Made by a program: the position numbers and the translations under genes | NCBI GenBank assembly: GCA_023389575.1 | Contig: JAEWEG010000018.1 | Location: 124,001-188,000, forward strand | Origin: Chloroflexota bacterium | GTDB lineage: Bacteria; Chloroflexota; Chloroflexia; Thermomicrobiales; UBA6265 | Length of the DNA stretch: 64,000 nucleotides | Direction: 5' to 3' | The notes under the pieces: model-generated | The model's input: only the letters and a program-made list of their open reading frames with translations | Told to the model about the DNA's origin: nothing | The model's database searches: none | Shown: piece after piece, positions 7,530 through 16,505 of the stretch | Numbering within the stretch: the stretch's first letter is position 1 | Layout: each line of letters starts with the position of its first letter

Positions 7530-9095
7530 GTGGCAGGTCAGCGCCCAGGGACAATCAGCCGCCGCTCGTTGATGGCGGGCGCCGCGGCGCTTGCCGGGGC
7601 ACGGTTTGGGTCAGGGATCTCCCTGGCCCAGACCCGCGCGTACGGCTTCCCGAGAGTGTCGCTGCCCGAATGGCCGTCGCGAGCGGATTTGTTCGGGCCG
7701 GGCGCGGACGCCGTATGGGCGCGGCTATTGTCCACGTCCACCCTGCTCGCCGTGACGGTCGACAATACGCTGGTAGGCTCGCTGGCGGTGATGTCGGTCC
7801 TCTCGGATGACCGAACGAGCCTCGACCTGACCATCCGGCCAGACGCACTGTTCGCCGATGGCGCCCAGGTGACGGCCGTCGATGTCGTCGCCAGCCTCCG
7901 CCACGCCTGGGAGGTCCAGCGTGAAGGAGACCAGGCCTGGCGCTGGGAGAACGTCGATTCCATCGATCTTGCCGACGACGATACGGTCACCATGGCCCTG
8001 CGCCAGCCCGATGCGTCCATACCGGCCCTGCTCGCGTCGTCGCGCGCGCCAATCCTGCCGGAGGCCTGGATCGCCAGGCTCGACGCGCTGTCCGAACCGG
8101 GAGTGCCCGCGTCGTCCGGCGCGTTCCAGCTGCACAGCTTCACCGAGACTCGAATCCACTTCACCCGCAACAATGGCTACTTCCAGATTGGGAGACCCCG
8201 TATCGCCGGGCTCGCCTGCATCGCGCCCTCGAGCGCCATCTCGCGAACGACCGACCTCGTCGCCGGCGATGTCGATCTGCTGATCGAGGCCCCGCTGCTC
8301 GACATCCCAACCCTGCGCGAGAACCCCAACATCACGCTGGTGGGTGGACCCACCAACCGGCTCTGCCTGCTGCAGGTGAACCTGTCCCGCCCTCGCCTGG
8401 CCGATCGCCGGATGCGATCGCTCATCTCCAGCGCCATCGATCGCGAGGACCTCGCGCGGGCGGCCACCGCGGGGGAGGCGGTACCCGCGTCGTCGCTCAT
8501 ACCGCAAGGGCACTGGGCCGCGCTGGACGCCGGAGTCGCCGTCAGCGCGGCGGACGACGTTCGCGGCCAGCTCCAGGCGCTCGGGGAGCCGCCTGGCATG
8601 GAGCTCCGGTTGATCGCCTCGTCGCGCGATGCCTCGCTGGCCAACGCCTGCGTGTTGCTCCAGGAGCAATTCGCCTGGGCCGGCATCGCGCTGGCGCTGG
8701 ACCTGCTGGACGACGCGGAACTCGACGCGGCGATGACCGGAGGGGACTGGGATCTCCAGATGACGTACATGCCCTGGTGGCGCGACCCGCATGAGCTGAT
8801 CCGGCCGCTGGTCGTTTCCGGTGCCGCGATGAACGCCTCCGGCTACGAATCGAACCGGGTTGACTACCTGGCGGGGCTCGCCTGCCGGGCGCGCAACCAG
8901 CAGGAGCGTGGGTACCTGTACCGGGCGATCCAGGAGATCGTCGCACGCGACGCGCCGGTGATCCCGCTCTTCTTCCCCAACCATTACGATGCGATGAACG
9001 AGCGCCTGGAGTCGTACCCGTTCTATCCGCCCGAATCGGCGGCCGCGATGGCGCGGGTTACAATGCGGGAGCCTGAACCGGCTGGTTCGCCATAG
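7530..9095 (+). CDS. Tat-exported ABC transporter solute-binding protein, family 5
   Basis: A 521-residue periplasm-side binding protein of the oligopeptide/nickel family 5. The best start is the GTG at 7530. It gives an N-terminus with a twin-arginine motif 'ISRRSLMAG' followed by an Ala/Gly-rich hydrophobic stretch and 'LAQ'. Earlier starts would lie inside lysJ. The body shows 'DLTIRPDALFADGAQVTAVDVVASL', typical of the first lobe, and 'LQMTYMPWWRDPHELIRPLV' with 'ARNQQERGYLYRAIQEIVARDAPVIPLFF' near the end. There is no lipobox cysteine. It starts 17 bases after lysJ without its own permease genes. The oppBC genes at 34.7 kb are too far away for a link to be claimed. Confidence 0.78.
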   Translation: MAGQRPGTISRRSLMAGAAALAGARFGSGISLAQTRAYGFPRVSLPEWPSRADLFGPGADAVWARLLSTSTLLAVTVDNTLVGSLAVMSVLSDDRTSLDLTIRPDALFADGAQVTAVDVVASLRHAWEVQREGDQAWRWENVDSIDLADDDTVTMALRQPDASIPALLASSRAPILPEAWIARLDALSEPGVPASSGAFQLHSFTETRIHFTRNNGYFQIGRPRIAGLACIAPSSAISRTTDLVAGDVDLLIEAPLLDIPTLRENPNITLVGGPTNRLCLLQVNLSRPRLADRRMRSLISSAIDREDLARAATAGEAVPASSLIPQGHWAALDAGVAVSAADDVRGQLQALGEPPGMELRLIASSRDASLANACVLLQEQFAWAGIALALDLLDDAELDAAMTGGDWDLQMTYMPWWRDPHELIRPLVVSGAAMNASGYESNRVDYLAGLACRARNQQERGYLYRAIQEIVARDAPVIPLFFPNHYDAMNERLESYPFYPPESAAAMARVTMREPEPAGSP

Positions 9096-9208
9096 GTATA
9101 CTTCGGCAGGCGAACACCGATCGCGAACTCACTGGCGCGTCGCGAGATCCCGCGTCACGCACAACGCTGGGGCTCAATCGACCCACGCCCAAGGAGCGAA
9201 CCACGCAC

Positions 9209-9901
9209 ATGCACGCATTCGTCACCAGAACCAGGAACCTCGCCTTGTTGATCGCGCTCGTCGGGACAACCCTGCTCGCGCCGGCCACGCTCAGCGCCCA
9301 GGACTCGCCCGCGGCGGGATGCTGGAGCGCCGAGCCCAGCATGGAGTTGGGATTCCCCCAGTGGGCCGAGGCGCCCGCAATGATCGTTGACCAGGCGAAG
9401 TCCTACACGGCCACGGTCGAAACCAGCCACGGCACGATGGTGTTCAACCTCGACGCCTCGGCGGCCCCGACCACCGTCAACAACTTCGTTTGCCTCGCGG
9501 CCTCCGGCTATTACGACTTCACGCTGTTCCACCGCGTGATGGTCGACTTCATGATCCAGGGCGGCGATCCGACCGCCACGGGCACCGGTGGCCCGGGCTA
9601 CCAGTTCGCCGATGAGCTTCCGTCCGGCGATGCCCCGTACACCCGCGGCACGTTGGCGATGGCCAATTCGGGGCCGAACACCAATGGCAGCCAGTTCTTC
9701 ATTGTCCACCAGGACCTGCCGGGCGAGTTCCCGCCGAACTACTCGATCTTCGGCCACATCGCCGAGGGCGAGGACGTTCTGGACACGCTGGCGACCGTGC
9801 CCGTGACGACGAGTGCCCGTGGCGAGAACTCCGACCCGATCCCGACGGTTGGCATCATCAGCGTCACCATCCAGGTCGATGGCCAGCCGCTCGGCGGCTA
9901 G
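9209..9901 (+). CDS. Secreted cyclophilin-type peptidyl-prolyl isomerase
   Basis: A 230-residue cyclophilin with an N-terminal signal peptide ('LALLIALVGTTLLAPATLSA') and a mature start near the Gln-Asp after 'LSA'. The isomerase domain begins around residue 65 with 'TATVETSHGTMVFNLDASAAPTTVNNF' and contains 'GYYDFTLFHRVMVDFMIQGGDPTATGTGGPGYQFADE', with the catalytic Arg in FHRV, then 'GTLAMANSGPNTNGSQFFI'. It would help fold exported proteins. AAGGAG precedes the ATG. It stands alone, downstream of the binding protein. Confidence 0.9.
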   Translation: MHAFVTRTRNLALLIALVGTTLLAPATLSAQDSPAAGCWSAEPSMELGFPQWAEAPAMIVDQAKSYTATVETSHGTMVFNLDASAAPTTVNNFVCLAASGYYDFTLFHRVMVDFMIQGGDPTATGTGGPGYQFADELPSGDAPYTRGTLAMANSGPNTNGSQFFIVHQDLPGEFPPNYSIFGHIAEGEDVLDTLATVPVTTSARGENSDPIPTVGIISVTIQVDGQPLGG

Positions 9902-10011
9902 CCCGCGGGAAGCGCGGAACCAGTACCTGGGCCCGGGCGTCACACATGCGAGGGCGGTCGTCCCCGCATGACGTCCGACCGTTGGCGGTGACAGGTGTGC
10001 AAGGGGCTTGA

Positions 10012-10497
10012 ATGTCAGTGATTCTCATCATCCTCATCGCGATATCCGGTTTCTTTTTCGTCTCCGAATCCGAAGTCGCCCAGTCGCCGCAAGCGTGTAT
10101 CCAGGACGTTCAGGGTAACTGCGTCCTGGAGCCCGCCGATGGCTGGGTTCCCGTGTCGTTCGATGGTTTCGAGGGCGTGATCGTCCCCGTGGAAGCTGTC
10201 GAGAACGATCCGTGGTTCACAAGCGAGGAAGCCTGGACACCCACCGAAGCGGACGTGATCGCCGCCGAGGAGGCCATTGAAGCCGAGCAGGGCCCGCTCG
10301 ACCACATGCGCCAGTACATCGGCATCACCCAAGGCGGGCAGCACAAGGTGTACGTCAACGGGTTCTGCGACGCATGGGAGACGAACTGGCAAGCGGAGCT
10401 CGTGTTCGTGATGGACGGCGGAGACTGTTTCTTCTCGGCCACCTACAACGTGGAGACCGGCGAGCTGGAGAACTTCATGTTCAACGGCGACGCGTGA
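10012..10497 (+). CDS. Membrane-anchored protein of unknown function
   Basis: 161 residues beginning with one hydrophobic segment ('SVILIILIAISGFFFV'), then a Glu/Asp/Trp-rich extracellular part. There are four Cys after the membrane segment (in 'ACIQDVQGNC', 'FCDAWE' and 'DCFFSATYN'), suggesting two disulfides. AAGGGG lies 6 bases before the ATG. I do not recognise the family. The stop overlaps the GTG of the next gene by two bases, so the two are translated together. Lack of a cleavage site suggests it stays membrane-bound, but a signal peptide is also possible. Confidence 0.65.
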   Translation: MSVILIILIAISGFFFVSESEVAQSPQACIQDVQGNCVLEPADGWVPVSFDGFEGVIVPVEAVENDPWFTSEEAWTPTEADVIAAEEAIEAEQGPLDHMRQYIGITQGGQHKVYVNGFCDAWETNWQAELVFVMDGGDCFFSATYNVETGELENFMFNGDA

Positions 10498-11144
10498 ACC
10501 GCTGGCGGCGCCTCCTGGCGGTGCTGATCCTCACATACAGCGCCGCGACCGCCACCCCAATTCAGAGCCTCCAACAGCCAGCTTGCGCCACCGCGCACGG
10601 CTGGCTGTTTCTTGCGCGGGACAACCAGGCGGTCGTCCTCGATCCTGGCAATCACGCCACGGCCTCGATCGACCTGCCACCGGCCGCCATCGAGCGGCTT
10701 CACCGTCCGCTGATCCTCCGAGACATATTCCAGTCGTCCGCCTGGGAGGTCCGGCGAGAATCCTGGCCGGATGCGTACGAGTTCACCGTGGTCGAACGGG
10801 ATACCGGCGAGGTGGTCCACACGGCTACGTTCACGCGCCGGATTGAGATCGCCGCGTCCACCGTTTCTCCCAGCGGCCGATACACCGTGTTCATCCAGGC
10901 CAACAATCTCGGATCGGAAATCACCGTGCTCGACGCGAGCGCCGGGTTGCGTCGAGACCTGCGCATTCCTCACGATGAGGAACTCGCGGCCTTCGCCATT
11001 GACAGTGCGTTCAGCCGCGACGAATCCTGTCTCGCGGTATCGATGGAGCGCGTGGGCGGCAATGGCCCGGAAACGTGGCTGGTCGACCTGGAAACTGGCG
11101 AGGTGAGCCCGGCCATTCCGGGATTCGTGATCACCTGGGCCTGA
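10494..11144 (+). CDS. Exported protein of unknown function, possible beta-propeller-like
   Basis: Starts at GTG 10494, overlapping the previous stop. This gives 'MNRWRRLLAVLILTYSAATATPIQS', a good signal peptide. The 216-residue protein has repeated strand-like segments such as 'DTGEVVHTATFTRRIEIAASTVSPSGRYTVF' and 'FAIDSAFSRDESCLAVSMERVGGNGPETWLVDLETGEV'. These resemble the blades of WD40/TolB-like proteins, but too few copies are visible for a confident fold call. It is co-translated with the upstream anchored protein. Confidence 0.6.
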   Translation: MNRWRRLLAVLILTYSAATATPIQSLQQPACATAHGWLFLARDNQAVVLDPGNHATASIDLPPAAIERLHRPLILRDIFQSSAWEVRRESWPDAYEFTVVERDTGEVVHTATFTRRIEIAASTVSPSGRYTVFIQANNLGSEITVLDASAGLRRDLRIPHDEELAAFAIDSAFSRDESCLAVSMERVGGNGPETWLVDLETGEVSPAIPGFVITWA

Positions 11145-11198
11145 CGCGGAATGAGCAATGGTTGCCCATTCTCACGTCGTGTAGTCACGAATCAATGC

Positions 11199-11225
11199 CG
11201 TCATTCAGAGCGAAGCGATGAATCC
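11199..11225. repeat. Dispersed intergenic element containing GAGCGAAGCGA
   Basis: In the 181-base gap after the exported protein is a CGTCATTC...GAGCGAAGCGATGAATCC element. It resembles the short intergenic repeats with a GAGCGAAGCGA core seen in many high-GC bacteria. A relative, read on the other strand, occurs at 37005-37040. The rest of the gap has no gene. Confidence 0.5.
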
Positions 11226-11325
11226 ATGGACGAAGTCCGTGGCGGCGTAGCCGCCTCTCCCATTGCCAAGGAGAGCAAGACTGCGAGGAACGGGCGTGTG
11301 GTTGGCTGGCACCACGGATGCTCGA

Positions 11326-12918
11326 CTACGTCTGAGGCGCCATCGACGGCACTTCAGCGTTGCGCCGACCAACGGAATGGGCCGCCATCGCGGCCACGAC
11401 GATGCAGACCGCGATCGCCACCGCGATCGGCTTCACGCCGAAGATGTCGGTCGCGATACCGGCCAGCAAGGTTGGAATAAGCGAGGCGATATTGCCGATC
11501 AGGCCCTGCGTGGCGATAACCTGGCCGCGCAGCGTGCCCGGTGTCCGTGCCAGCAGGATCGAGCGAGCGGCCACGTTGACGAGGGCCGAGGCGAACCCGG
11601 CCGGAATCGACAGCACCATCGCCACCGAAATCAGGGGCGAGATTCCCAGAGCGGTCGTCAACTGGTCGAGCGGGAACATCAGCGTGTCGTTCAGGAAGTC
11701 GTAGGTTTGCTCCACGAACCCAAGCGACGCCACCACCAGCGCGAACAGGAACAGCGAGAGCGTGGCCAGGTACTGCTCGCCGATCAGGCGGGCCAGTTTC
11801 GGCGCCAGCCGGAGGCCAAGAACCAGTCCCAGCGCGGCCGGCGCGAACACGAAGACCGTGTTCTCCTTCGAGGTGCCCAGCACGCGCTCCAGGTACACCG
11901 GCATGATCACGATCAGCGCGCTCATGCCAACGCCGACCAGGACATCGTCGATGATGGCCTCGAAGGTGAAGCGGTCGCTCCGCGCGAATCGCCAACCATC
12001 GCCCAGCATCTGCCGGAGGGACCTGCCAGCCATGCGGGCCCGGTTTCTCGCCCTGTCAATCGGTGGGAGCAGGGCCGTCAACGATCCCGCCACCAGCCAG
12101 AGGACGCCCGCCGCCACGAACACCAGTTCCGGACCACCCAATCGCAGCAGGATTGGAGCGGTCAACACCAGGCCCACGGCCTGGGAAATGGTCAATGCCA
12201 GGTTGAACATGGCCTGGGCGGAGGTATACCGCTCTGGCTCCACGATATCGGCCAGCATCGAGGACTCGGTGGGCGAATAGAACTGGTGAATGACCCAGAT
12301 ACCGAGTGTGGCCGCGAACACCCCGGGCAGCGACACGTCGGCCCCCACGAGCAGCAGCATGAATGTGAACCGGAACAGGTTGAGCAGCACCATCAGGCCG
12401 CGCCGGGGAACGGTGTCCGCCACCAGTCCCGCCGGCAGGCCGAACGCGATGGAGGGGATGATCGAGCAGATCACGAACACCGAGGTGAAGACCGACCGGT
12501 CGGAGAGGTCGACGACCAGGATCAGGAGGGCGTACAGCAGCGCGCCCTGCGCGGTTTGCGAGAGCAGCCGCGACATCCAGAGAATGCGGAAGTCAAAGTC
12601 CGCCAGCAGCGATTCCTCGCCGGGGAGAGGGAGCGATGGTCGGCGTCTGAGTCTTCCCAGCCGCCGCCCGGGTTCTTCCACCACCGGTGAGGAGGTGCCG
12701 AACAGGCCGCCGAGGTTCTGGATTTCGACGCTGAGAATCTGGGGCGAGGTGATGTCCTCAAGCGGTTCGAGGTCGTCGGGATCGGGGCCCACCATGATCC
12801 GTCCGGCGGAACTCGACTTGCGAACCGGATGCGCGACCGGCCGCGAGCGTGCCCGTCGCCTGGCGGAAGCTGCCCTGGATTCACGGTCGTGATCGTTGTG
12901 TGCGTTGGTGTCGCTCAC
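11326..12918 (-). CDS. Major facilitator superfamily transporter with long basic N-terminus
   Basis: A 530-residue MFS permease starting at GTG 12918, with AGGGAG upstream. The first 120 or so residues are hydrophilic and rich in Arg/Ser and acidic runs. Hydrophobic segments then begin at 'LLYALLILVVDLSDRSVFTSVFVICSIIPSIAFGLPAGLVAD', the usual MFS loop after TM2. About twelve segments follow. It belongs to the MFS_3/enterobactin-exporter-like group by its look. The substrate cannot be told. The long cytoplasmic extension is unusual compared with the two other MFS genes in this window. Confidence 0.8.
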   Translation of the reverse strand: MSDTNAHNDHDRESRAASARRRARSRPVAHPVRKSSSAGRIMVGPDPDDLEPLEDITSPQILSVEIQNLGGLFGTSSPVVEEPGRRLGRLRRRPSLPLPGEESLLADFDFRILWMSRLLSQTAQGALLYALLILVVDLSDRSVFTSVFVICSIIPSIAFGLPAGLVADTVPRRGLMVLLNLFRFTFMLLLVGADVSLPGVFAATLGIWVIHQFYSPTESSMLADIVEPERYTSAQAMFNLALTISQAVGLVLTAPILLRLGGPELVFVAAGVLWLVAGSLTALLPPIDRARNRARMAGRSLRQMLGDGWRFARSDRFTFEAIIDDVLVGVGMSALIVIMPVYLERVLGTSKENTVFVFAPAALGLVLGLRLAPKLARLIGEQYLATLSLFLFALVVASLGFVEQTYDFLNDTLMFPLDQLTTALGISPLISVAMVLSIPAGFASALVNVAARSILLARTPGTLRGQVIATQGLIGNIASLIPTLLAGIATDIFGVKPIAVAIAVCIVVAAMAAHSVGRRNAEVPSMAPQT

Positions 12919-13022
12919 ACTGCCGCATGCTCCCTTGCGCGAATCGCTCCAGGAGTGCCCGGTAGCGCCTGTCCGTCAAGCATGCCATGAGTCATCGTGT
13001 ACGGCTACACCCGTGCAGCCTG

Positions 13023-13574
13023 TCAGGAGTCCTCTTCGTCGAGGAATGGCAGGATGTCCCGCAGCCCGTTTTCCAGCGCGTCGGTGACCTCGCTCCATGG
13101 CGGAACGATGTCGAGGAACGACGTGAGCAGCAGGATGTCGCCAACCAGCAGCAACGCGATGAGGGCGATTGGCCCAATCGCGCCGAGGTTGGTGAACAAC
13201 TGGCCCACGCGCAGGAAATTCAGGCTGAAGACGAGGAACAGGAGCCAGCCGAGCCCGGCGAGGATCGCTCCCAGCATAAGCTGGTCGGGCCGCTCCGGAT
13301 CGCGCCACAGCAGGATGGACACGATGCCGATCATGAGCAGCGCGGCGGGCAACACCAGGATGCCCACCACGCCCCAGGACATCTGCACGATACGCTCGCC
13401 CGAGCGCATCCTGGCGGTGCGGCGCTGATGGGGCCAGGCTCCCTCGACAGCGGTTTCGATCGCCTGCACGGTCAGCAGCAGCGCGATTCCGAGGCCGATC
13501 AGCAACCACCAGAGTCTGTTGTCGAAAGGTCCGAGCGGTATGCTGTCCCAGCTCAGGTCGGGCATGTCAGGCAT
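13023..13574 (-). CDS. Four-helix membrane protein of unknown function
   Basis: Begins at the ATG of 'MPDMPDLSWDSIPLG' with GGGGAA upstream, giving 183 residues. Four hydrophobic segments are visible ('LWWLLIGLGIALLLTV', 'WGVVGILVLPAALLMIGIVSILL', 'LMLGAILAGLGWLLFLVF', 'IGPIALIALLLVGDILLLTSFL'). An acidic C-terminal tail ends in EEDS. No known motif is recognised. It lies convergent with nothing and has the same direction as the MFS gene next to it. Confidence 0.65.
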   Translation of the reverse strand: MPDMPDLSWDSIPLGPFDNRLWWLLIGLGIALLLTVQAIETAVEGAWPHQRRTARMRSGERIVQMSWGVVGILVLPAALLMIGIVSILLWRDPERPDQLMLGAILAGLGWLLFLVFSLNFLRVGQLFTNLGAIGPIALIALLLVGDILLLTSFLDIVPPWSEVTDALENGLRDILPFLDEEDS

Positions 13575-13713
13575 GGAGGCGAAGCGTTCCCCGGGTGTAT
13601 CTCGTCGAATTGCGCCGCTCCCCAGCGGAAAGGCAGCCGTGGCAGCGTAGCACAACCGGCCATGCCCGGTCCCGGATCGCCAAGCCGCGGGATTGCTGTC
13701 GAAGCGAGCCCGA

Positions 13714-14928
13714 TCAGGACCGCCGAGCTTCCTCGATCGTCTGGGCCAGGCGCCGGATTCCTTCGATGATCCGAGCCTCCGGCACCGTCGAGAAGCTCAG
13801 CCGCAGCGTGTCCTCGCGATCCTCGTTCGGGAAGAACCACTTGCCTGGGAAATAAATCACGCCATTGTCGGCGGCGGCCAGGGACATCTCGGTGGTGCTC
13901 ATCGACTGGGGAAGGGTGATCCAGACGAAGAACCCACCCTCCGGCTCCGACCAGGTGACGTCCGCTGGCATATATTCCCGCAACGCGCCAAGCATCGCGT
14001 CCCGGCGAGCGCGATAGACCGGCAGGGTGCCCTTGACGTGGTCGGTCAGGAACCCTTGGGCGGTGAGCGCGACGGTGCGCATCGTGATTCGGTCGTTGCT
14101 GATGTCGGCGACCTCGCGATTGGCGAGCAGCAGCCGGTGTACCTCCGCCGGGGCAAGCGTCCATCCGGTGCGAATGCCCGGCGCGATGGTCTTGGAGAAG
14201 GTGCCCATGTAGATCACGTTCGGGTCCAGCGAGACGAGGGACGGAACCGGCTCGCCGTCGTAGCGAAGCTCCACATACGGATCGTCCTCCAGCACGGCCA
14301 CGTTGTACTCCCGCGCTAGGCTTACGAGTCTCTCCCGGCGGTCCAGCGGCATCGTCGTGCCGGTCGGGTTCTGGAAGGTCGGGATCGTGTAGATGAACTT
14401 CACGCCCGGTTCGGCCTTGAGGGCGGCTTCCAGCGCGTCCATCCGCATCCCGTGCTCGTCCATCGCGATCGGCACCAGCCGCGCGCCGTAGGACCGGAAG
14501 ATCTCGGTGGCGCCCAGGAAGGTCGGGTCTTCGAGCAGGACCACGTCGCCCGGATCGATGAACACGCGGCAGGCCAGGTCCATCGCCTGGGAACTGCCCG
14601 ATGTCACCAGGATCCGGTCCGGATCGGCCTCGACGCCCAGCGGCCGCATGCGCTCGGCGATCAGGTCGCGCAGCGGAGCGTGACCCTGCTGCTCGCCGTA
14701 GCCGAGGCAGTCCGGCGCATCCTCGGCCCAGACCTGGCGCGAAGCCTCACGCAGGCGCTCGGTCGGAATCAGCTTCTTGTCCGGCGCGCCGTCGCCGAAG
14801 TAGATCGGGTCCTCGTGGTGCTTGAACAGGGTGAGAATGTTGGTCCAGATTGATTCGCCGAAGACATCGTTGCGCTTCGAAATGCGCTCGGTGAGACGGT
14901 TTTCGGTGGCGGTGAGGTTGGTGGCCAA
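13714..14928 (-). CDS. PLP-dependent aminotransferase (class I/II, LysN/MocR-like)
   Basis: A fold-type I aminotransferase of about 404 residues. Landmarks are 'YGEQQGHAPLRDLIAERM', 'ILVTSGSSQAMDLACRVFIDPGDVVLLEDPTFLG', 'YTIPTFQNPTG', 'VLEDDPYVELRYDG' and the PLP lysine in 'GTFSKTIAPGIRTGW'. Together they match the group containing LysN (2-aminoadipate aminotransferase) and the catalytic domain of MocR regulators. There is no HTH domain. The likely start is TTG at 14928, preceded by AAGGAA. The longer frame from ATG 14970 has no ribosome-binding site. Given the LysW genes at the start of the window it is a candidate for the 2-oxoadipate step, but substrate cannot be proven. Confidence 0.82.
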   Translation of the reverse strand: MATNLTATENRLTERISKRNDVFGESIWTNILTLFKHHEDPIYFGDGAPDKKLIPTERLREASRQVWAEDAPDCLGYGEQQGHAPLRDLIAERMRPLGVEADPDRILVTSGSSQAMDLACRVFIDPGDVVLLEDPTFLGATEIFRSYGARLVPIAMDEHGMRMDALEAALKAEPGVKFIYTIPTFQNPTGTTMPLDRRERLVSLAREYNVAVLEDDPYVELRYDGEPVPSLVSLDPNVIYMGTFSKTIAPGIRTGWTLAPAEVHRLLLANREVADISNDRITMRTVALTAQGFLTDHVKGTLPVYRARRDAMLGALREYMPADVTWSEPEGGFFVWITLPQSMSTTEMSLAAADNGVIYFPGKWFFPNEDREDTLRLSFSTVPEARIIEGIRRLAQTIEEARRS

Positions 14929-15052
14929 GAGACATTCCTTCTGGTGGTTTCGGGTCGTATCCGCATGCAATGCACTGGACCCGCATCGCCATCGGGCGTG
15001 CGCTCCGTCGTGCGGCTGGAAGCCTGTACCGTGCCGGTCGAGGACCAGCCGA

Positions 15053-15811
15053 TCAGGCGTTGGTAGGTGGGACCACCAGGGCTATTTCGATGCGTTTGTT
15101 CCGCTTGCCCTTGGAACGGGTGCCAATCACCTTCAGTTCACCGATTTCGCGGGTGTTCCGCACATGGGTGCCGCCATCGGCCTGCAGGTCCAGGCCAACG
15201 ATTTCGACCGTGCGGATTTCGGTGATGCCTTCCGGCAGGAGGTTGATCTTCGTGCGGATCAGGTCCGGAATCGCGAAGGCTTCGTCGCGCGGCAGGATGC
15301 GCGCCACGATATCGCGTTCGGCGGAAATCTCCCGGTTGGCGGTGGCCTCGATTTCGGCCACCCGTTCGGGCGTGAAGTCGGCGCTGTCCATCTCAAAGTC
15401 CATGCGGGCATGGTCCGTGCCCATGTTGCCGCCGGTCACCAGCGAACCATAGTCGCGGTACACGATGCCGCAAAGGACATGGAGGGCGCTGTGCATGCGC
15501 ATGAGCGCGTATCGACGCTCCCAGTCGATCTCACCGGACACGGCGTTGCCAATGGCGGGCAGGGATGCGTCCTCGGCCAGGATGTGGAGGTTGCCTTCCG
15601 GACTCTTCTTCACCTCGACCACCTGGGCCGACCAGCCGTCCGCCTTCAGCAGGCCGGTGTCGTGCGGTTGTCCGCCGCCAGTGGCGTAAAACGCGGTCTG
15701 TTCGAGCACGACGCCATGCGCGTCCTCGTCCACGTGGCTCACGGTGGAGTCGAACGACGTCAGGTAGCTATCTGTCTGGTGCAGCAGGGGGAGCCTGCTC
15801 GTGTCCGTCAC
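15053..15811 (-). CDS. Alanyl-tRNA editing protein, AlaX type
   Basis: A stand-alone editing protein that hydrolyses mischarged tRNA(Ala) and is related to the AlaRS editing domain. It shows 'TAFYATGGGQPHDTG', the zinc-binding HxxxH in 'MRMHSALHVLCGIV' and the C-terminal 'LDLQADGGTHVRNTREIGEL'. The Cys that usually precedes GGTHV is Ala-Asp here, a variant I recall from some archaeal-type AlaX proteins, so zinc may have one fewer Cys ligand. The GTG at 15811 is chosen since it sits just before conserved sequence. The longer frame to 15958 would run through a perfect palindrome and lacks homology. Confidence 0.82.
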   Translation of the reverse strand: MTDTSRLPLLHQTDSYLTSFDSTVSHVDEDAHGVVLEQTAFYATGGGQPHDTGLLKADGWSAQVVEVKKSPEGNLHILAEDASLPAIGNAVSGEIDWERRYALMRMHSALHVLCGIVYRDYGSLVTGGNMGTDHARMDFEMDSADFTPERVAEIEATANREISAERDIVARILPRDEAFAIPDLIRTKINLLPEGITEIRTVEIVGLDLQADGGTHVRNTREIGELKVIGTRSKGKRNKRIEIALVVPPTNA

Positions 15812-15942
15812 AACCGGTTCCGGTTCCTGGTCGCCCTGGCGCTCGTGTGTGGCAATCGGGCCCAACTCAATAGATGTCCTGATGATAGGGGCCAATGGAT
15901 GGTTACCGCAACCTTGCCTGCTTGTCACCGATAGGCTAGTAT

Positions 15943-15962
15943 CGGAGTGTACGTACACTCCG
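15943..15962. promoter_or_regulatory. Perfect 20-base palindrome, candidate operator
   Basis: The sequence CGGAGTGTACGTACACTCCG is fully self-complementary and lies in the divergent gap between the AlaX gene (minus) and the LysM gene (plus). Its core GTGTACGTACAC looks like sites bound by TetR-family dimers. TAGTAT, a possible -10-like box, is just upstream. No regulator gene of that family is adjacent. The function as an operator is inferred. Confidence 0.55.
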
Positions 15963-16249
15963 GGAGAGTGACGAGAGGCCTGTCAGGACGTTTCTGGCGC
16001 ACGTGGGGTTGCGCCAGGGCAGTGGGAGAAGTGACCGATGACAGTCATCCTGGGTGGCCGTTTCCACGATGAAGGCGAGCCAGGCGTGGTTCCACCTTCG
16101 GATGGTATCCGCCACGACATGACCTGGGAGATGCGGCTTCAGCGGCATCGACGATCCATCGCGCCACCTTCCTATCCTACCTGGCACCCTTCGTCGGTCT
16201 CACCGGCGGTACAAACGCCCGTCACCAGCACGCCTGAACCGGACGACGA

Positions 16250-16500
16250 TCCGGTCCGGCCGGGACTCATGTGGTTGTATGCCTCGCGCATGGCGCATGC
16301 CCGGTCTGGCCCGGCACCCGTTCGGGAAAGCGCGCCAGGGGAACGGCTTCTGGTTGGGGAAGCCGCGGGCGAAAACGGTATCCCTAGGACGATGGCGCTG
16401 GTTCGGCCAGCAACCGTCATCGGCCGGGGGAGAGAGGAACATTATCGGGACCTGCACCCGCGCCTCCGCATGAGGTATGGCAGGCTCCGATCGGGAGGCG
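16250..16500 (+). promoter_or_regulatory. Structured leader upstream of the LysM gene, weak c-di-AMP (ydaO) riboswitch candidate
   Basis: The gap 15812-16505 (694 bases) holds no convincing gene. Its 3' third is GC-rich with many short complementary blocks. Segments such as AGGGGAACGG, GGGGAAGCC, GGTATCCCTAGGACGA and CAGCAACC fall in an order loosely like the ydaO/c-di-AMP riboswitch. That class often precedes cell-wall genes with LysM domains. The match is by memory and incomplete, so this is a low-confidence call. Confidence 0.22.
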
Positions 16501-16505
16501 TCACC

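Noticed and set aside
5185..7554. 789-codon open frame on the minus strand
   Set aside because: It runs antisense through lysZ, the HAD gene and lysJ, which have intact family motifs. High GC and codon bias keep the opposite frame open.
16038..16505. N-terminal extension of the LysM protein
   Set aside because: Sequence is low in structure and unlike any domain; the ATG at 16506 has a strong ribosome-binding site and precedes the signal segment.
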